From positions 124,001 to 188,000 of the forward strand of contig CABUKU010000002.1 in assembly GCA_902492205.1 (NCBI GenBank): a DNA stretch of 64,000 nt, read 5' to 3'. The translations under genes and the position numbers were made by a program. Positions within the stretch are counted from its first letter, which is position 1. Each line of letters starts with the position of its first letter. The notes beneath the pieces were generated by a model. That model was not told the origin of the DNA. It searched no databases and saw nothing but the letters and a program-made list of their open reading frames with translations. The stretch comes from an uncultured Bacteroides sp. (lineage in GTDB: Bacteria > Bacteroidota > Bacteroidia > Bacteroidales > Bacteroidaceae). This document shows positions 34,777-43,595 of this stretch, in pieces.

Positions 34777-34836
34777 AAAACGACTTGTTGTTCTGCTACA
34801 AAGCTCAAGTCGTTTTTTACAAACAACCTGTCGTTT
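34777..34836. repeat. Palindromic unit array (AAGTCGTTTT family)
   Basis: AAAACGACTTG (34777-34787) pairs with CAAGTCGTTTT (34806-34816), followed by more T and a third unit, AAACAACCTGTCGTTTG. It lies between the convergent PLD and EEP genes and may serve as their terminator. The units resemble those at 26044-26121. Confidence 0.7.
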
Positions 34837-34917
34837 GAAAGCAAAGCCGCAGCACTTTTTAATATACTTGAAAGAGAGATTTATGAAAGCAATGAAAGCA
34901 GAATCTTATATTATTTC

Positions 34918-35661
34918 TTATTTGCCCTTTATATCTATAAATACTCCTCTATGATCAGAAGTCACTCCGTCATTTATTACTTCACAATGCGTAACTTGCA
35001 ATTTTGCGGCATTGCTTTTTGTTGTAATGATATAATCCAAACACTTAACGGGTTTATCCGATGGCCATGTCGGCATCGTTTTATCATTAAGAATAGTAAA
35101 ATCCTTTTCAATATCTTTTATTGTCTTTTCTTTAGGGGAAGCATTTAAGTCACCCGCAAAAAATACCGGTTTTGAATATTTAGCCAACTCCCCGCGAATA
35201 ATCGGTAATGAAAGTAATTGATCCTTTGGAGTGAGCGACAAATGAACACAACAGAAAACATAATCTTTCATCTCCACAACTAAAAACGCTCTTCTCTCCT
35301 CTCGTCCCGGAAGAGCTACATAATGGTATTCAATCGGAGTTTCTTTGGCAAGAATACCAATACCATATTTGCCACCTTGAAAAGGGATAGCAGCTGCATA
35401 ACAGGCTTTCATATTCGTATATTGGGCTATTTCACCCAATGTATATTTCCCCTTGCTTCTTTCTGTCACACTATCGACTTCCTGAACAGCAACAATATCG
35501 GGATTTATTTTATTGATAACGGAAGCTGTACGCTTAAAGTCTGTTACTTCATCCACTCCCCTCCCATTACGGATATTGTAAGTCATCATACGAATGGATT
35601 CGTTCTGGGCAAAAGATGGTATTGAAATGAATAGGGATAGGATAAATAAAAGTGTTTTCAT
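34918..35661 (-). CDS. Exported endonuclease/exonuclease/phosphatase-family protein
   Basis: A 247-residue protein with a signal peptide (about 1-18, ending PSFAQ). It has the EEP fold signatures: MTYNIRNGRG near residue 25, PDIVAVQEVDS with the metal-binding Glu, FFAGDLNASPKE with the D-x-N pair, and a terminal SDHRGVFIDI with the catalytic Asp-His. Exported members include sphingomyelinase-like and inositol-phosphate phosphatases. The substrate is unknown. It is a single gene. Confidence 0.92.
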   Translation of the reverse strand: MKTLLFILSLFISIPSFAQNESIRMMTYNIRNGRGVDEVTDFKRTASVINKINPDIVAVQEVDSVTERSKGKYTLGEIAQYTNMKACYAAAIPFQGGKYGIGILAKETPIEYHYVALPGREERRAFLVVEMKDYVFCCVHLSLTPKDQLLSLPIIRGELAKYSKPVFFAGDLNASPKEKTIKDIEKDFTILNDKTMPTWPSDKPVKCLDYIITTKSNAAKLQVTHCEVINDGVTSDHRGVFIDIKGK

Positions 35662-35683
35662 AATGCTTTGTTATTAGTTAGAA

Positions 35684-35691
35684 CAAAGGTA
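35684..35691 (-). promoter_or_regulatory. -7 promoter box for the EEP gene
   Basis: TACCTTTG on the minus strand lies 22 bp upstream of the ATG. The terminator of the upstream TonB receptor gene begins 7 bp away. Confidence 0.5.
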
Positions 35692-35697
35692 ACCAAA

Positions 35698-35727
35698 AAG
35701 GTCATTCCTAAATATTGGAATGACCTT
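35698..35727 (-). terminator. Terminator of the TonB receptor gene
   Basis: AAGGTCATTCC (35698-35708) pairs perfectly with GGAATGACCTT (35717-35727). On the minus strand the hairpin is followed by TTTTT. Confidence 0.85.
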
Positions 35728-35752
35728 CTAAAAACTAAGAATATATTATTTA

Positions 35753-38700
35753 TTAAAATATATATTTTATACCGAATTGCATCTGCCAACGAGAAGTAGT
35801 TCCAATATTATCTTGGAAAGTTTCTTTTAACTCTCCTTGATCTGGATCTTTAGCATTAATATACTTAGCCATTTCATACTTCAATGAATAATTATTTGAG
35901 GCTTTTGGTCCCTCTTTAACAGTTAAGAACTGATATTGCTGATTTCCCAATACAGTAGTTTGTTGTACGCCCCAATCTTTATTTAATAAATTCAAGAAAT
36001 TAGCAATAGCAAAACTCAAACGTAAAGTGTGAGTACGTCCATTTTTCTGGAAGACTTTAAAGTCATGAGAGACATTCAAATCTAACTGATTTGCATAAGG
36101 AGCAGTAGCACCATTACGTTCTGCATATTCACCTCTGTGTTTACTCAAATAAGAATCCTGTTCAATAAATGCATTCATTGCTTCCCATGCCTTCTCTTGA
36201 GAGTCAAATGCTCCCGGCAATAAATGATCTTTTACTTCATCGAAATTTCTTGGAATATACATCAAGTCATTAGCAGTCTGAGTATCACCATTAGCATCAC
36301 CACTGTAACAATATGAATAACGGAATGGACGATAACGCTGATAAATTAAACCAAAGTTAGTTGCTGCATATTTACTCCAATTTGCAGTGTAAGATGCAGA
36401 TATTAATAAACGACCATCTACAGAACCCGCGCTATATCCCACTTCTTCTGCATTTGAGTCTAAAGATGCACGATATTTCCAAGCAGAAGTAGCAACAGAA
36501 GAGGTACCATCTGTTACTCCCTTAGCAGAACCAAAAGTGTAAGAACCATTTAAATATAATCCTTTAAAAATACCATCAATAAAGTTTTTTTGCAACTGGA
36601 ATGTTGTAAAGAGAGAATGTCCTTTACTTGTATTACGGAGCATAACCACATTATTTGCAGCTTTATCATTTCCCGGCTGATCGCTATAATATCCACTATA
36701 GAAAGGACGAGCCTGTCCAGTCCCACCATCATTTACAAAATATTCAGTTTTATACAAACCTATATTATCGTGATAAATAGCATTCAAATCTTTAGAATAA
36801 AGGACTTCTACTGTTGCTACCCAACCATTACCGAATTTATAATCAACGGCAATATTACTTTTCCATAAATTTGGATATTTAAAATCAGGATCAGTTACAG
36901 CTATATCCGCACGAGTAGGTTCACCTTTCGCTGGTTTATAAGTATTAAAATCACCAGTAAATCCAAGAGTTGGTCTATCATCTTTAATTATAACACCATC
37001 TTTCTTAGTTGTTCCCACATTAATATCACCGAATAAAACTCCATTATTACCAGCCTGATTACTCAACCATACATAAGGAGGAGTTCCTGTAAATAATCCG
37101 GTACCACCACGGATTTGCAAAGACTGTTCTCCATCTTCCAACGGTTTATAATTAAAACCAAATCGAGGAGAAAATAATGGTTTTGCATTAGGATATTTAG
37201 AAACATCAACTTTGATACCATCACGATAAGTTTCGGATGCAACACGATCATTTTTTTGAAGATCTGTTAAAAAGATTGGCATATCGACACGCAAACCTAA
37301 AGTTAAGTTCAATTTATCATTTACATTCCATCTATCTTGGGCATATAAACCAAGTTGGAATACATCTACTTCTGCATAAGGGAAATCGTCTGTCAATGAA
37401 TACTTTTGTGAATAATAGCTATATCCAGTTGATGCAGAATTGGCAACCCCTGTTACATTAGTACCAAAACCAAAATCTGCCGGATTATAATTATGAATAT
37501 TGAATCCCGCAATACTACCATTATTAGCAGCTAAATATTTCTTTGTAGCAAGTACATTGAATTTAAAATCATCAATAGAGCTAAATACCCATGCACCCGG
37601 GTAGTTTTGAGCAAATCCATTCTTAAAATGGCGATAGTCGCTCTGAGTACCTATAGTTATCTGATGCTTCCCTAAATTCATGATAAAGTTATCTTGAATC
37701 TGCCAAATATCACTATCCAACTGGTTATTGTATGAATTAGCTTCTGTTCCAAATGTAGTATAAGCCATATTACTACCATTCAAAATATCAACTTGTGGAA
37801 AATAGCCACCATCCATATCGCGGAAATCACGAAGTCTTGAATATCCGACTTTGAAATAATTACTCATTTTATCATTAATGGTAGTATTAAGATCTGCCAT
37901 CCAAATATTAAAATTATTATTTGTACGATAGAAACAAGAAGAATAAGGTATAGAGTACTCATTAGGACCACGTTTTCCATTGGGAGCACCAGAACTTGAA
38001 GGATAGTTATCATTATATGATTTCAAATAATAATACTTCACACTTAATACATTCTTCGGATTGATATTCCAGTCCACGCGAGCAGTAATACGATCGGCAC
38101 GTGTTTGAGTTTTTGATACATCGAACTTTCCGGGATCATATCCAAGTTCTGTATTCAAGAATTGAGATAAGTCACTCAATGCCTCCGGTGTAGGAGCAGA
38201 GTTAGCAGTTGTATAAGAAACCGGTTCTTCAATACGATCCATTTCACCATTCAAATAAAAGAATAACTTGTTTTTGATTAATGGACCTGATAAACTAATA
38301 CCAAATTGGTGATTTGAAAATTCTGAAACCGGAATAACTTCGTCTTTTACTCTATAGCCTAACATAGAAGGACTTTTGGTATACATATATGCAGAAGCAT
38401 GAAACTCATTATCTCCCGATTTTGTTACAGAATTAATACCTGCACCTGTAAAACCACCATTACGAACATCATAAGGAGCAATCATAACCTGAACTTGCTC
38501 CAATGCTTCTAAAGATATAGGTTCAACCCCTGAAGCTCCGAGTGATGAAGCTAAACCAAAAGAGTTATTGAAAGAAGCACCATCCACTGTTATATTATTA
38601 AAACGATAAGATACTCCACCAAAATTACTTCCATTACTCATTGGAGATAATTTTGTAAAGTCTGTTAATGAACGGTTTAACGTTGGTAATTTATCCATTT

Positions 38701-39133
38701 TCTCACGAGTAATAATTTCCTGTGCTCCTGTACGGTTGCCGGAAATAAGAGAATTCTTATCTCCTACTACCACTACTTCATCAAGAAGTTGGTTATCTTC
38801 CCGCATTACAATATTCAATTTCAGTTCCTCACCTAGAGTTAAATTAATCCCAGTACGAGATTCATTATTAAACCCTATATAAGAATAATCCAGGGTATAA
38901 GGTCCTCCAATACGTAAGTTTTGGAAAACATACTGTCCACTAGGTTGGGTAATTGTGTTGTAGACAGTACCTGTAGGAGTATGCACAGCTTTAATAGTAG
39001 CCCCAATCAGAGGTTCACCCGCTGCATCTGTGACCTTACCGCTAATACTAGCAGTAGTAACCTGTGCATTTACTGTTGTAGCAATCAATAACATAATCGC
39101 CACAAGATAAAAAGAACGCATTTTTTTTAACAT
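35753..39133 (-). CDS. Large TonB-dependent receptor (Oar-like, no SusD partner)
   Basis: An 1126-residue outer-membrane protein with a signal peptide. The start could also be the Met four codons later (MRSFYLVAIMLLIATTVNAQ). An N-terminal carboxypeptidase-regulatory-like domain follows (about 28-115, ASISGKVTDAAGEPLIGATI). Then come a plug beginning near LLDEVVVVGDKNSL and a barrel ending QMQFGIKYIF. Unlike the SusC proteins in this window, it has no adjacent SusD and lacks the standard SusC motif, so it resembles the Oar-type branch. The ligand is unknown. It is a single gene with a -7 box and a terminator. Confidence 0.93.
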   Translation of the reverse strand: MLKKMRSFYLVAIMLLIATTVNAQVTTASISGKVTDAAGEPLIGATIKAVHTPTGTVYNTITQPSGQYVFQNLRIGGPYTLDYSYIGFNNESRTGINLTLGEELKLNIVMREDNQLLDEVVVVGDKNSLISGNRTGAQEIITREKMDKLPTLNRSLTDFTKLSPMSNGSNFGGVSYRFNNITVDGASFNNSFGLASSLGASGVEPISLEALEQVQVMIAPYDVRNGGFTGAGINSVTKSGDNEFHASAYMYTKSPSMLGYRVKDEVIPVSEFSNHQFGISLSGPLIKNKLFFYLNGEMDRIEEPVSYTTANSAPTPEALSDLSQFLNTELGYDPGKFDVSKTQTRADRITARVDWNINPKNVLSVKYYYLKSYNDNYPSSSGAPNGKRGPNEYSIPYSSCFYRTNNNFNIWMADLNTTINDKMSNYFKVGYSRLRDFRDMDGGYFPQVDILNGSNMAYTTFGTEANSYNNQLDSDIWQIQDNFIMNLGKHQITIGTQSDYRHFKNGFAQNYPGAWVFSSIDDFKFNVLATKKYLAANNGSIAGFNIHNYNPADFGFGTNVTGVANSASTGYSYYSQKYSLTDDFPYAEVDVFQLGLYAQDRWNVNDKLNLTLGLRVDMPIFLTDLQKNDRVASETYRDGIKVDVSKYPNAKPLFSPRFGFNYKPLEDGEQSLQIRGGTGLFTGTPPYVWLSNQAGNNGVLFGDINVGTTKKDGVIIKDDRPTLGFTGDFNTYKPAKGEPTRADIAVTDPDFKYPNLWKSNIAVDYKFGNGWVATVEVLYSKDLNAIYHDNIGLYKTEYFVNDGGTGQARPFYSGYYSDQPGNDKAANNVVMLRNTSKGHSLFTTFQLQKNFIDGIFKGLYLNGSYTFGSAKGVTDGTSSVATSAWKYRASLDSNAEEVGYSAGSVDGRLLISASYTANWSKYAATNFGLIYQRYRPFRYSYCYSGDANGDTQTANDLMYIPRNFDEVKDHLLPGAFDSQEKAWEAMNAFIEQDSYLSKHRGEYAERNGATAPYANQLDLNVSHDFKVFQKNGRTHTLRLSFAIANFLNLLNKDWGVQQTTVLGNQQYQFLTVKEGPKASNNYSLKYEMAKYINAKDPDQGELKETFQDNIGTTSRWQMQFGIKYIF

Positions 39134-39185
39134 ACCGTAATAGTTAGATTAATACTATAGATTAATAAATCTAGAATAACGGCAG

Positions 39186-39193
39186 CAAAGATA
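39186..39193 (-). promoter_or_regulatory. -7 promoter box for the Oar-like receptor
   Basis: TATCTTTG on the minus strand lies about 52 bp upstream of the start. No clear -33 box was found. Confidence 0.45.
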
Positions 39194-39343
39194 ATTAATA
39201 TTTTTTAGATATGTATTGCATATGTATTACAAAATGCATTCATCATTTAACAAATAACGATTTTTTCTAAACAAATCATAAAAATAAAGGAATATATTTT
39301 CACATCCCTCTATTTAAAATTTAATTTAAATCAATAGCTTTTC

Positions 39344-41038
39344 TCAATTTTCCATTAATTTTCTATATCTGACACGTTTCGGCTCCTCATAACCTAAACG
39401 CTTCATTTTATTTTCTTCATACTCTGAATAAGAACCTTCAAAGAAAAAGACTTCTGAATTACCCTCAAAAGCAAGTATATGAGTACAGATTCTATCTAAA
39501 AACCAACGGTCATGAGAAATGACAACAGCACATCCTGCAAACTCTTCCAAACCTTCCTCTAAAGCACGCAACGTATTAACATCAATGTCATTGGTAGGTT
39601 CGTCAAGCAAGAGGACATTCCCTTCTTGCTTTAAAGCCATTGCCAAATGTAATCTGTTTCTCTCTCCACCGGAAAGAACTCCACAAAGCTTTTCTTGATC
39701 CGCTCCCGAAAAATTAAATCTTGAAAGATATGCACGAGCATTGATATCCCGTCCTCCCATACGAATCAATTCATTTCCTCCGGAAATAACTTGATAAACA
39801 CTTTTATCAGCTTCAATATCTCTATGTTGTTGATCAACATAAGAGACTTTCACCGTTTCTCCTACCTCAAACATTCCTTTATCAACCTTCTCTAAACCCA
39901 TAATTAAACGAAAAAGAGTGGTTTTACCTGCACCATTAGGACCAATAACTCCAACAATACCGTTTGGCGGAAGCATAAAATTCAGATTATCAAATAACAA
40001 CTTATCTCCATAAGCTTTTGCAACCCCAATTGCTTCAATTACTTTATTACCCAGTCGAGGTCCATTAGGAATAAAGATTTCCAATTTATCTTCTTTTTCT
40101 TTTTGGTCTTCATTCAATAACTTATCATAAGAGTTCAAACGAGCTTTTCCTTTAGCCTGACGAGCTTTTGGAGCCATACGTACCCATTCCAATTCACGTT
40201 CCAAAGTTTTACGGCGTTTGCTAGCTGTTTTTTCTTCCATTTCCATACGTTTAGTCTTTTGGTCCAACCAAGAAGAATAGTTACCCTTCCAAGGAATTCC
40301 CTCACCACGATCTAATTCAAGTATCCAGCCAGCCACATGATCAAGGAAATAACGGTCATGAGTGATACAAATTACTGTACCTTCATATTGCTGCAAATGT
40401 TGTTCCAACCAATCTATTGACTCTGCATCCAAATGGTTAGTAGGTTCATCAAGCAATAAAATATCCGGTTTTTGAAGTAATAAGCGACATAAAGCTACTC
40501 GACGACGTTCTCCACCTGATAAATGTTTCACTAGCTGATCTTCAGGCGGGCAGCGTAAAGCATCCATGGCGCGTTCTAACTTACTATCTAAATTCCATGC
40601 ATCTGTAGTATCTATAATATCTTGTAGTTCTGCCTGACGAGCAAACAACGCCTCCATCTTATCCTGATCCTCATAATACTCTGGTTCTCCAAATTTCAAA
40701 TTAATGGCTTCATACTCAGCCAGAGCATCGACAATAGGCTGAACACCTTCCATCACAATCTCTTTCACTGTTTTTGTATCATCCAAATGAGGTTCCTGAG
40801 CTAGATAACCCACAGAATATCCAGGCGAAAAGACAACTTCTCCCTGATAAGATTTTTCTAATCCAGCAATAATTTTTAATAAGGTAGATTTACCAGAACC
40901 ATTCAAACCGATAATACCAATCTTTGCTCCATAAAAGAATGAAAGATAAATATCTTTTAGAACCTGTTTGTTGGGCTGAAAGGCTTTGCTCACACCCACC
41001 ATTGAAAAAATGATTTTTTTGTCGTCAGTAGTAGCCAT
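39344..41038 (-). CDS. ettA: Energy-dependent translational throttle protein EttA (ABC-F)
   Basis: A 564-residue ABC-F protein with two ABC domains and no membrane segment. Walker A motifs are IGLNGSGKST (near residue 43) and IGPNGAGKT (near 366). ABC signatures are LSGGERRRVAL and LSGGERNRLHL, and both Walker B motifs end in LLDEPTNH/LLDEPTND. The linker is the arm/linker type seen in EttA (MEMEEKTASKRRKTLEREL, then RMAPKARQAKGKARLNSYDK). EttA binds the ribosomal E site and gates the first translation steps according to energy state. The length is close to the E. coli 555. Confidence 0.96.
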   Translation of the reverse strand: MATTDDKKIIFSMVGVSKAFQPNKQVLKDIYLSFFYGAKIGIIGLNGSGKSTLLKIIAGLEKSYQGEVVFSPGYSVGYLAQEPHLDDTKTVKEIVMEGVQPIVDALAEYEAINLKFGEPEYYEDQDKMEALFARQAELQDIIDTTDAWNLDSKLERAMDALRCPPEDQLVKHLSGGERRRVALCRLLLQKPDILLLDEPTNHLDAESIDWLEQHLQQYEGTVICITHDRYFLDHVAGWILELDRGEGIPWKGNYSSWLDQKTKRMEMEEKTASKRRKTLERELEWVRMAPKARQAKGKARLNSYDKLLNEDQKEKEDKLEIFIPNGPRLGNKVIEAIGVAKAYGDKLLFDNLNFMLPPNGIVGVIGPNGAGKTTLFRLIMGLEKVDKGMFEVGETVKVSYVDQQHRDIEADKSVYQVISGGNELIRMGGRDINARAYLSRFNFSGADQEKLCGVLSGGERNRLHLAMALKQEGNVLLLDEPTNDIDVNTLRALEEGLEEFAGCAVVISHDRWFLDRICTHILAFEGNSEVFFFEGSYSEYEENKMKRLGYEEPKRVRYRKLMEN

Positions 41039-41066
41039 ATAATTGATGTATATAATTAATTTGAGG

Positions 41067-41074
41067 CAAAGATA
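41067..41074 (-). promoter_or_regulatory. -7 promoter box for ettA
   Basis: TATCTTTG on the minus strand, 28 bp upstream of the ATG, in the divergent region shared with the tRNA promoter. Confidence 0.5.
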
Positions 41075-41092
41075 AGAAAAATACCGAAATCC

Positions 41093-41123
41093 TTTGGATT
41101 TTTAATAAATAGTTATACCTTTG
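41093..41123 (+). promoter_or_regulatory. Promoter of tRNA-Lys (full consensus)
   Basis: TTTG at 41093-41096 and TACCTTTG at 41116-41123 have exactly 19 bp between them. The mature tRNA begins 32 bp downstream. Confidence 0.85.
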
Positions 41124-41155
41124 CACCCGCAATTCGAAAGAAATGTATAAGGACT

Positions 41156-41228
41156 GAATCGCTAGCTCAGCAGGTAGAGCACAACACTTTTAATGTTGGG
41201 GTCTTGGGTTCGAGCCCCAAGCGGTTCA
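41156..41228 (+). tRNA. tRNA-Lys (anticodon TTT)
   Basis: A 73-nt cloverleaf. The acceptor GAATCGC pairs with GCGGTTC (one T-G pair), the D stem is GCTC/GAGC, and the anticodon stem is CAACA/TGTTG. The loop is CTTTTAA with TTT at positions 34-36, and the T stem is TTGGG/CCCAA with loop TTCGAGC. The discriminator base is A, and CCA is not encoded. It is a single tRNA with its own promoter and terminator. Confidence 0.96.
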
Positions 41229-41236
41229 CTAGGAAT

Positions 41237-41269
41237 AAGAGAGTTACAAAAAAGTAACTCTCTTTTTTT
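41237..41269 (+). terminator. Terminator of tRNA-Lys
   Basis: AAGAGAGTTAC (41237-41247) pairs perfectly with GTAACTCTCTT (41254-41264) and is followed by T residues to 41269. Confidence 0.9.
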
Positions 41270-41386
41270 GTCTACTTTAGGTTAATCCAGCCTCATCCGT
41301 AAAGCTATGTTTTCATTTTGACTCTTTCCGTGCAGAATAGTACATTTGCAATATGCTTAACCCCAGATACACATTATTTTTCCAAA

Positions 41387-41492
41387 GTTGCTCTCATGCT
41401 CTCATAAGTTCGCTGCATCCACCTATGGCAGTCAGTTTCAGATATGAGAGCAACCTTTTGTGTGCTCTCATTCTGCTCTCATTTACTCTCAT
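41387..41492 (+). repeat. Orphan copy of the HU/VirE cassette terminal repeat
   Basis: Octamers occur at 41390 and 41398 (direct), 41444 (inverted), and 41464, 41475 and 41485 (direct). The spacings of 8, 54, 20, 11 and 10 bp are identical to those of the left end at 7214-7318. The stem is GTTGCTCTCAT (41387-41397) with ATGAGAGCAAC (41444-41454). It differs from the other copies next to the octamer, but both arms changed together. The loop again has GCTGCATCC and GGCAG. No HU or VirE gene follows. Confidence 0.85.
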
Positions 41493-41576
41493 TCATGCTA
41501 TTGTAAATAAGGAAACTATGGATGAAAAGACTTTTCTTAAAGGAAAAACACTCCTAGTCGTGCCATGAGAATTTTG

Positions 41577-41665
41577 AATTGACAGTTGTCAACTCAAAGA
41601 TTGACTATTGTCGTTTCATAGATTGACAACTGTCAATTTATGAAACGACAGCTGTCGATTCTAAA
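41577..41665 (+). repeat. Orphan copy of the cassette leader array (TTGACAACTGTC family)
   Basis: AATTGACAGTTGTCAA (41577-41592) pairs perfectly with TTGACAACTGTCAATT (41623-41638). The middle unit ATTGACTATTGTCGTTTCAT equals that at 7460 in the cassette leader, and a further unit, ACGACAGCTGTCG, follows. A shared TTCAGCAC-type tail follows in both places. The promoter and the genes of the cassette are missing here, and no other gene is visible between 41270 and 41757. Confidence 0.75.
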
Positions 41666-41757
41666 TTTCTTCAGCACGGTTGGAATGTTTTTACAAGGAA
41701 ACCAACATTAATTCATCTACAAAAGCAAACTAATAAAAGACTAATTAAAAAATTTAA

Positions 41758-42186
41758 TCAACTCAAATTATCTTTAAGTTTAAGAGAAGTAATAAATTCT
41801 CTTATCAAAGGAAAGATTTCTTCAGGAGTCTCTGCCGAAAAAGTAAGCTTTTCTAACGGACACCAACCTGATTTATCCCGATTCTCAATATAAGGCACTA
41901 TTCGCACAAAATCTACTTCTACTTTTGTACGTTGAAACAGATCAAATGCAGACTGACTAATAATATCTGTATAGACGTGTTTTACACCACCAAGTATCAT
42001 CAAAGCCGCAGCCGCTTTTCCAATTACTTTATCAGCGACACATGCTCCATTCATAAAAACAGAATCATGTTGGAGCAAATCATATAAATCGGTTACTCCA
42101 CGCCGGGTGAAAGGTCTGACCTCTGTTCCATTCTGAACCACACATGAGTAGCCACCGGAGTGTAGCAGATTAATTATATCTTCCAT
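41758..42186 (-). CDS. DUF1893 family protein
   Basis: A 142-residue cytoplasmic protein matching the DUF1893 pattern: LHSGGYSCVVQNGTEVRPFTRRGVTDL, then GACVADKVIGKAAAALMILGGV, and CPLEKLT near the C-terminus. Structures of the family have a cytidine-deaminase-like fold, but the activity is not established. It overlaps the stop of the preceding oxidoreductase gene by one base (TAATG), so translation is coupled. It is the last gene of a three-gene redox operon. Confidence 0.9.
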   Translation of the reverse strand: MEDIINLLHSGGYSCVVQNGTEVRPFTRRGVTDLYDLLQHDSVFMNGACVADKVIGKAAAALMILGGVKHVYTDIISQSAFDLFQRTKVEVDFVRIVPYIENRDKSGWCPLEKLTFSAETPEEIFPLIREFITSLKLKDNLS

Positions 42187-43571
42187 TATAAAGTTTCTTG
42201 TTTTAGTTGTTCTACAAAATTATCTATACGATGCAATTCATCAGGGATTTTGATACTTTGTGGGCAATGAGGCACACATTGATTACATCCGATACAATGA
42301 CTTGCCTGACGTAGTTTCGGTACACTACGATCATACCCTACCAAGAATGCACGGCGTGCTTCTCTGTAATTCTCATCTATTTGACTTTGAGGAACATTAC
42401 CTTCATTCACACATTTATTATAATGTATCAATATAGCCGGTATGTCAATTCCATAAGGACAAGGCATGCAATACTTACAATCATTACAAGGAATGGTAGG
42501 ATATTGCATCATTAGTTGCGCAGTTTCCTCTAGAAAGTCCTTATCATCATCCGTCAACGGGATCAAAGGGGAATAAGTGCGTATATTGTCTTGCAAATGT
42601 TCCATATACGTCATGCCACTCAACACCGTAAGCACATTTTCCGGCGAACCGGCGAAGCGAAATGCCCATGCTGCAACACTATCCTCCGGACGTCGTTGTT
42701 TGAGACGTGCTACAATATGATCGGGTACATTCGATAAACGACCGCCCAATAAAGGTTCCATTATAACAGCAGGAATACTACGTTTTGCCAACTCTCCATA
42801 TAAATATTCAGCATTTACATTACTACCCGTAGCATGTCGCCAATCTACATAATTGAGTTGTATCTGCACAAAGTCCCAATGCACCCGGTCATGCATAGCC
42901 AATACTTGGTCGAATACTTCAACATCTCCATGAAAAGACCATCCAAGACGGCGAATGCGTCCGGCTTCACGTTCTTTAATTAAGAAATCAAGTAACCCAT
43001 TATCTACATAACGCTGGTTAAATACTTCCATGCCTCCCCCACCGATAGCATGAAGCAAATAATAATCAAAGTAATCTGTTTGCAAATCTTTAAACGACTG
43101 ATAATACATCGCCAAAGAGTTATCCCGTGAATAATTGGAGAAATTAGATAGCTTTGTTGCTATAAATAATGTCTCACGAGGATGACGTTTAAGAGCAATC
43201 CCTGTCGCCTTCTCCGACCATCCTTGTACATATACAGGAGAGGTATCGAAATAATTCACCCCATGAGCTATGGCATAGTCCACCAATTCATTTACAGCAT
43301 CCTGGTCTATCAAATCCCCTTTCCCATCGGATGAGGGAATAGTCGGCCAACGCATACATCCATATCCCAATATAGAAACTTTATCTTCATTGCCGGGGAG
43401 AATGCGATAAGTCATTTTATCGGTAGGAACAGGAGTAGAAGATTTTTTATCTGAAGTTACTCCACCTTTCGATCCACAACCATAAAAAGTTGAAGCTGTT
43501 GTTGTAGCAGTAGCAATACCTACGATCTTCAAAAAATCTCTTCGATTGATCTGTTTATTATGTTCTTTCAT
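42186..43571 (-). CDS. Tat-exported aldo/keto reductase with ferredoxin domain
   Basis: A 461-residue protein. It starts with a twin-arginine signal (NRRDFLKIVGIATATTTAST) followed by a possible lipobox Cys (FYGC). The aldo/keto reductase barrel (about 55-360) carries SILGYGCMRWPTIP and the catalytic-type D-x-x-x-Y in VNYFDTSPVYVQGWSEKATG. The C-terminal part has two 4Fe-4S motifs, CNDCKYCMPCPYG and CIGCNQCVPHCP. Electrons could pass from the clusters to a keto substrate. It lies in an operon behind a polyferredoxin membrane protein, a likely electron donor. The substrate is unknown. Confidence 0.92.
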   Translation of the reverse strand: MKEHNKQINRRDFLKIVGIATATTTASTFYGCGSKGGVTSDKKSSTPVPTDKMTYRILPGNEDKVSILGYGCMRWPTIPSSDGKGDLIDQDAVNELVDYAIAHGVNYFDTSPVYVQGWSEKATGIALKRHPRETLFIATKLSNFSNYSRDNSLAMYYQSFKDLQTDYFDYYLLHAIGGGGMEVFNQRYVDNGLLDFLIKEREAGRIRRLGWSFHGDVEVFDQVLAMHDRVHWDFVQIQLNYVDWRHATGSNVNAEYLYGELAKRSIPAVIMEPLLGGRLSNVPDHIVARLKQRRPEDSVAAWAFRFAGSPENVLTVLSGMTYMEHLQDNIRTYSPLIPLTDDDKDFLEETAQLMMQYPTIPCNDCKYCMPCPYGIDIPAILIHYNKCVNEGNVPQSQIDENYREARRAFLVGYDRSVPKLRQASHCIGCNQCVPHCPQSIKIPDELHRIDNFVEQLKQETL

Positions 43572-43595
43572 ATTATCTTTATTCGCTTAGATGCA

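Noticed and set aside
35753..39133. The large TonB receptor as a third SusC
   Set aside because: There is no SusD gene on either side and the plug lacks the standard SusC motif. It fits the Oar-like receptor type better.
41353..41568. A 71-codon open frame across the orphan repeat
   Set aside because: It is largely made of octamer repeats and shows no protein-like pattern or ribosome site. The DNA repeat explains it better.
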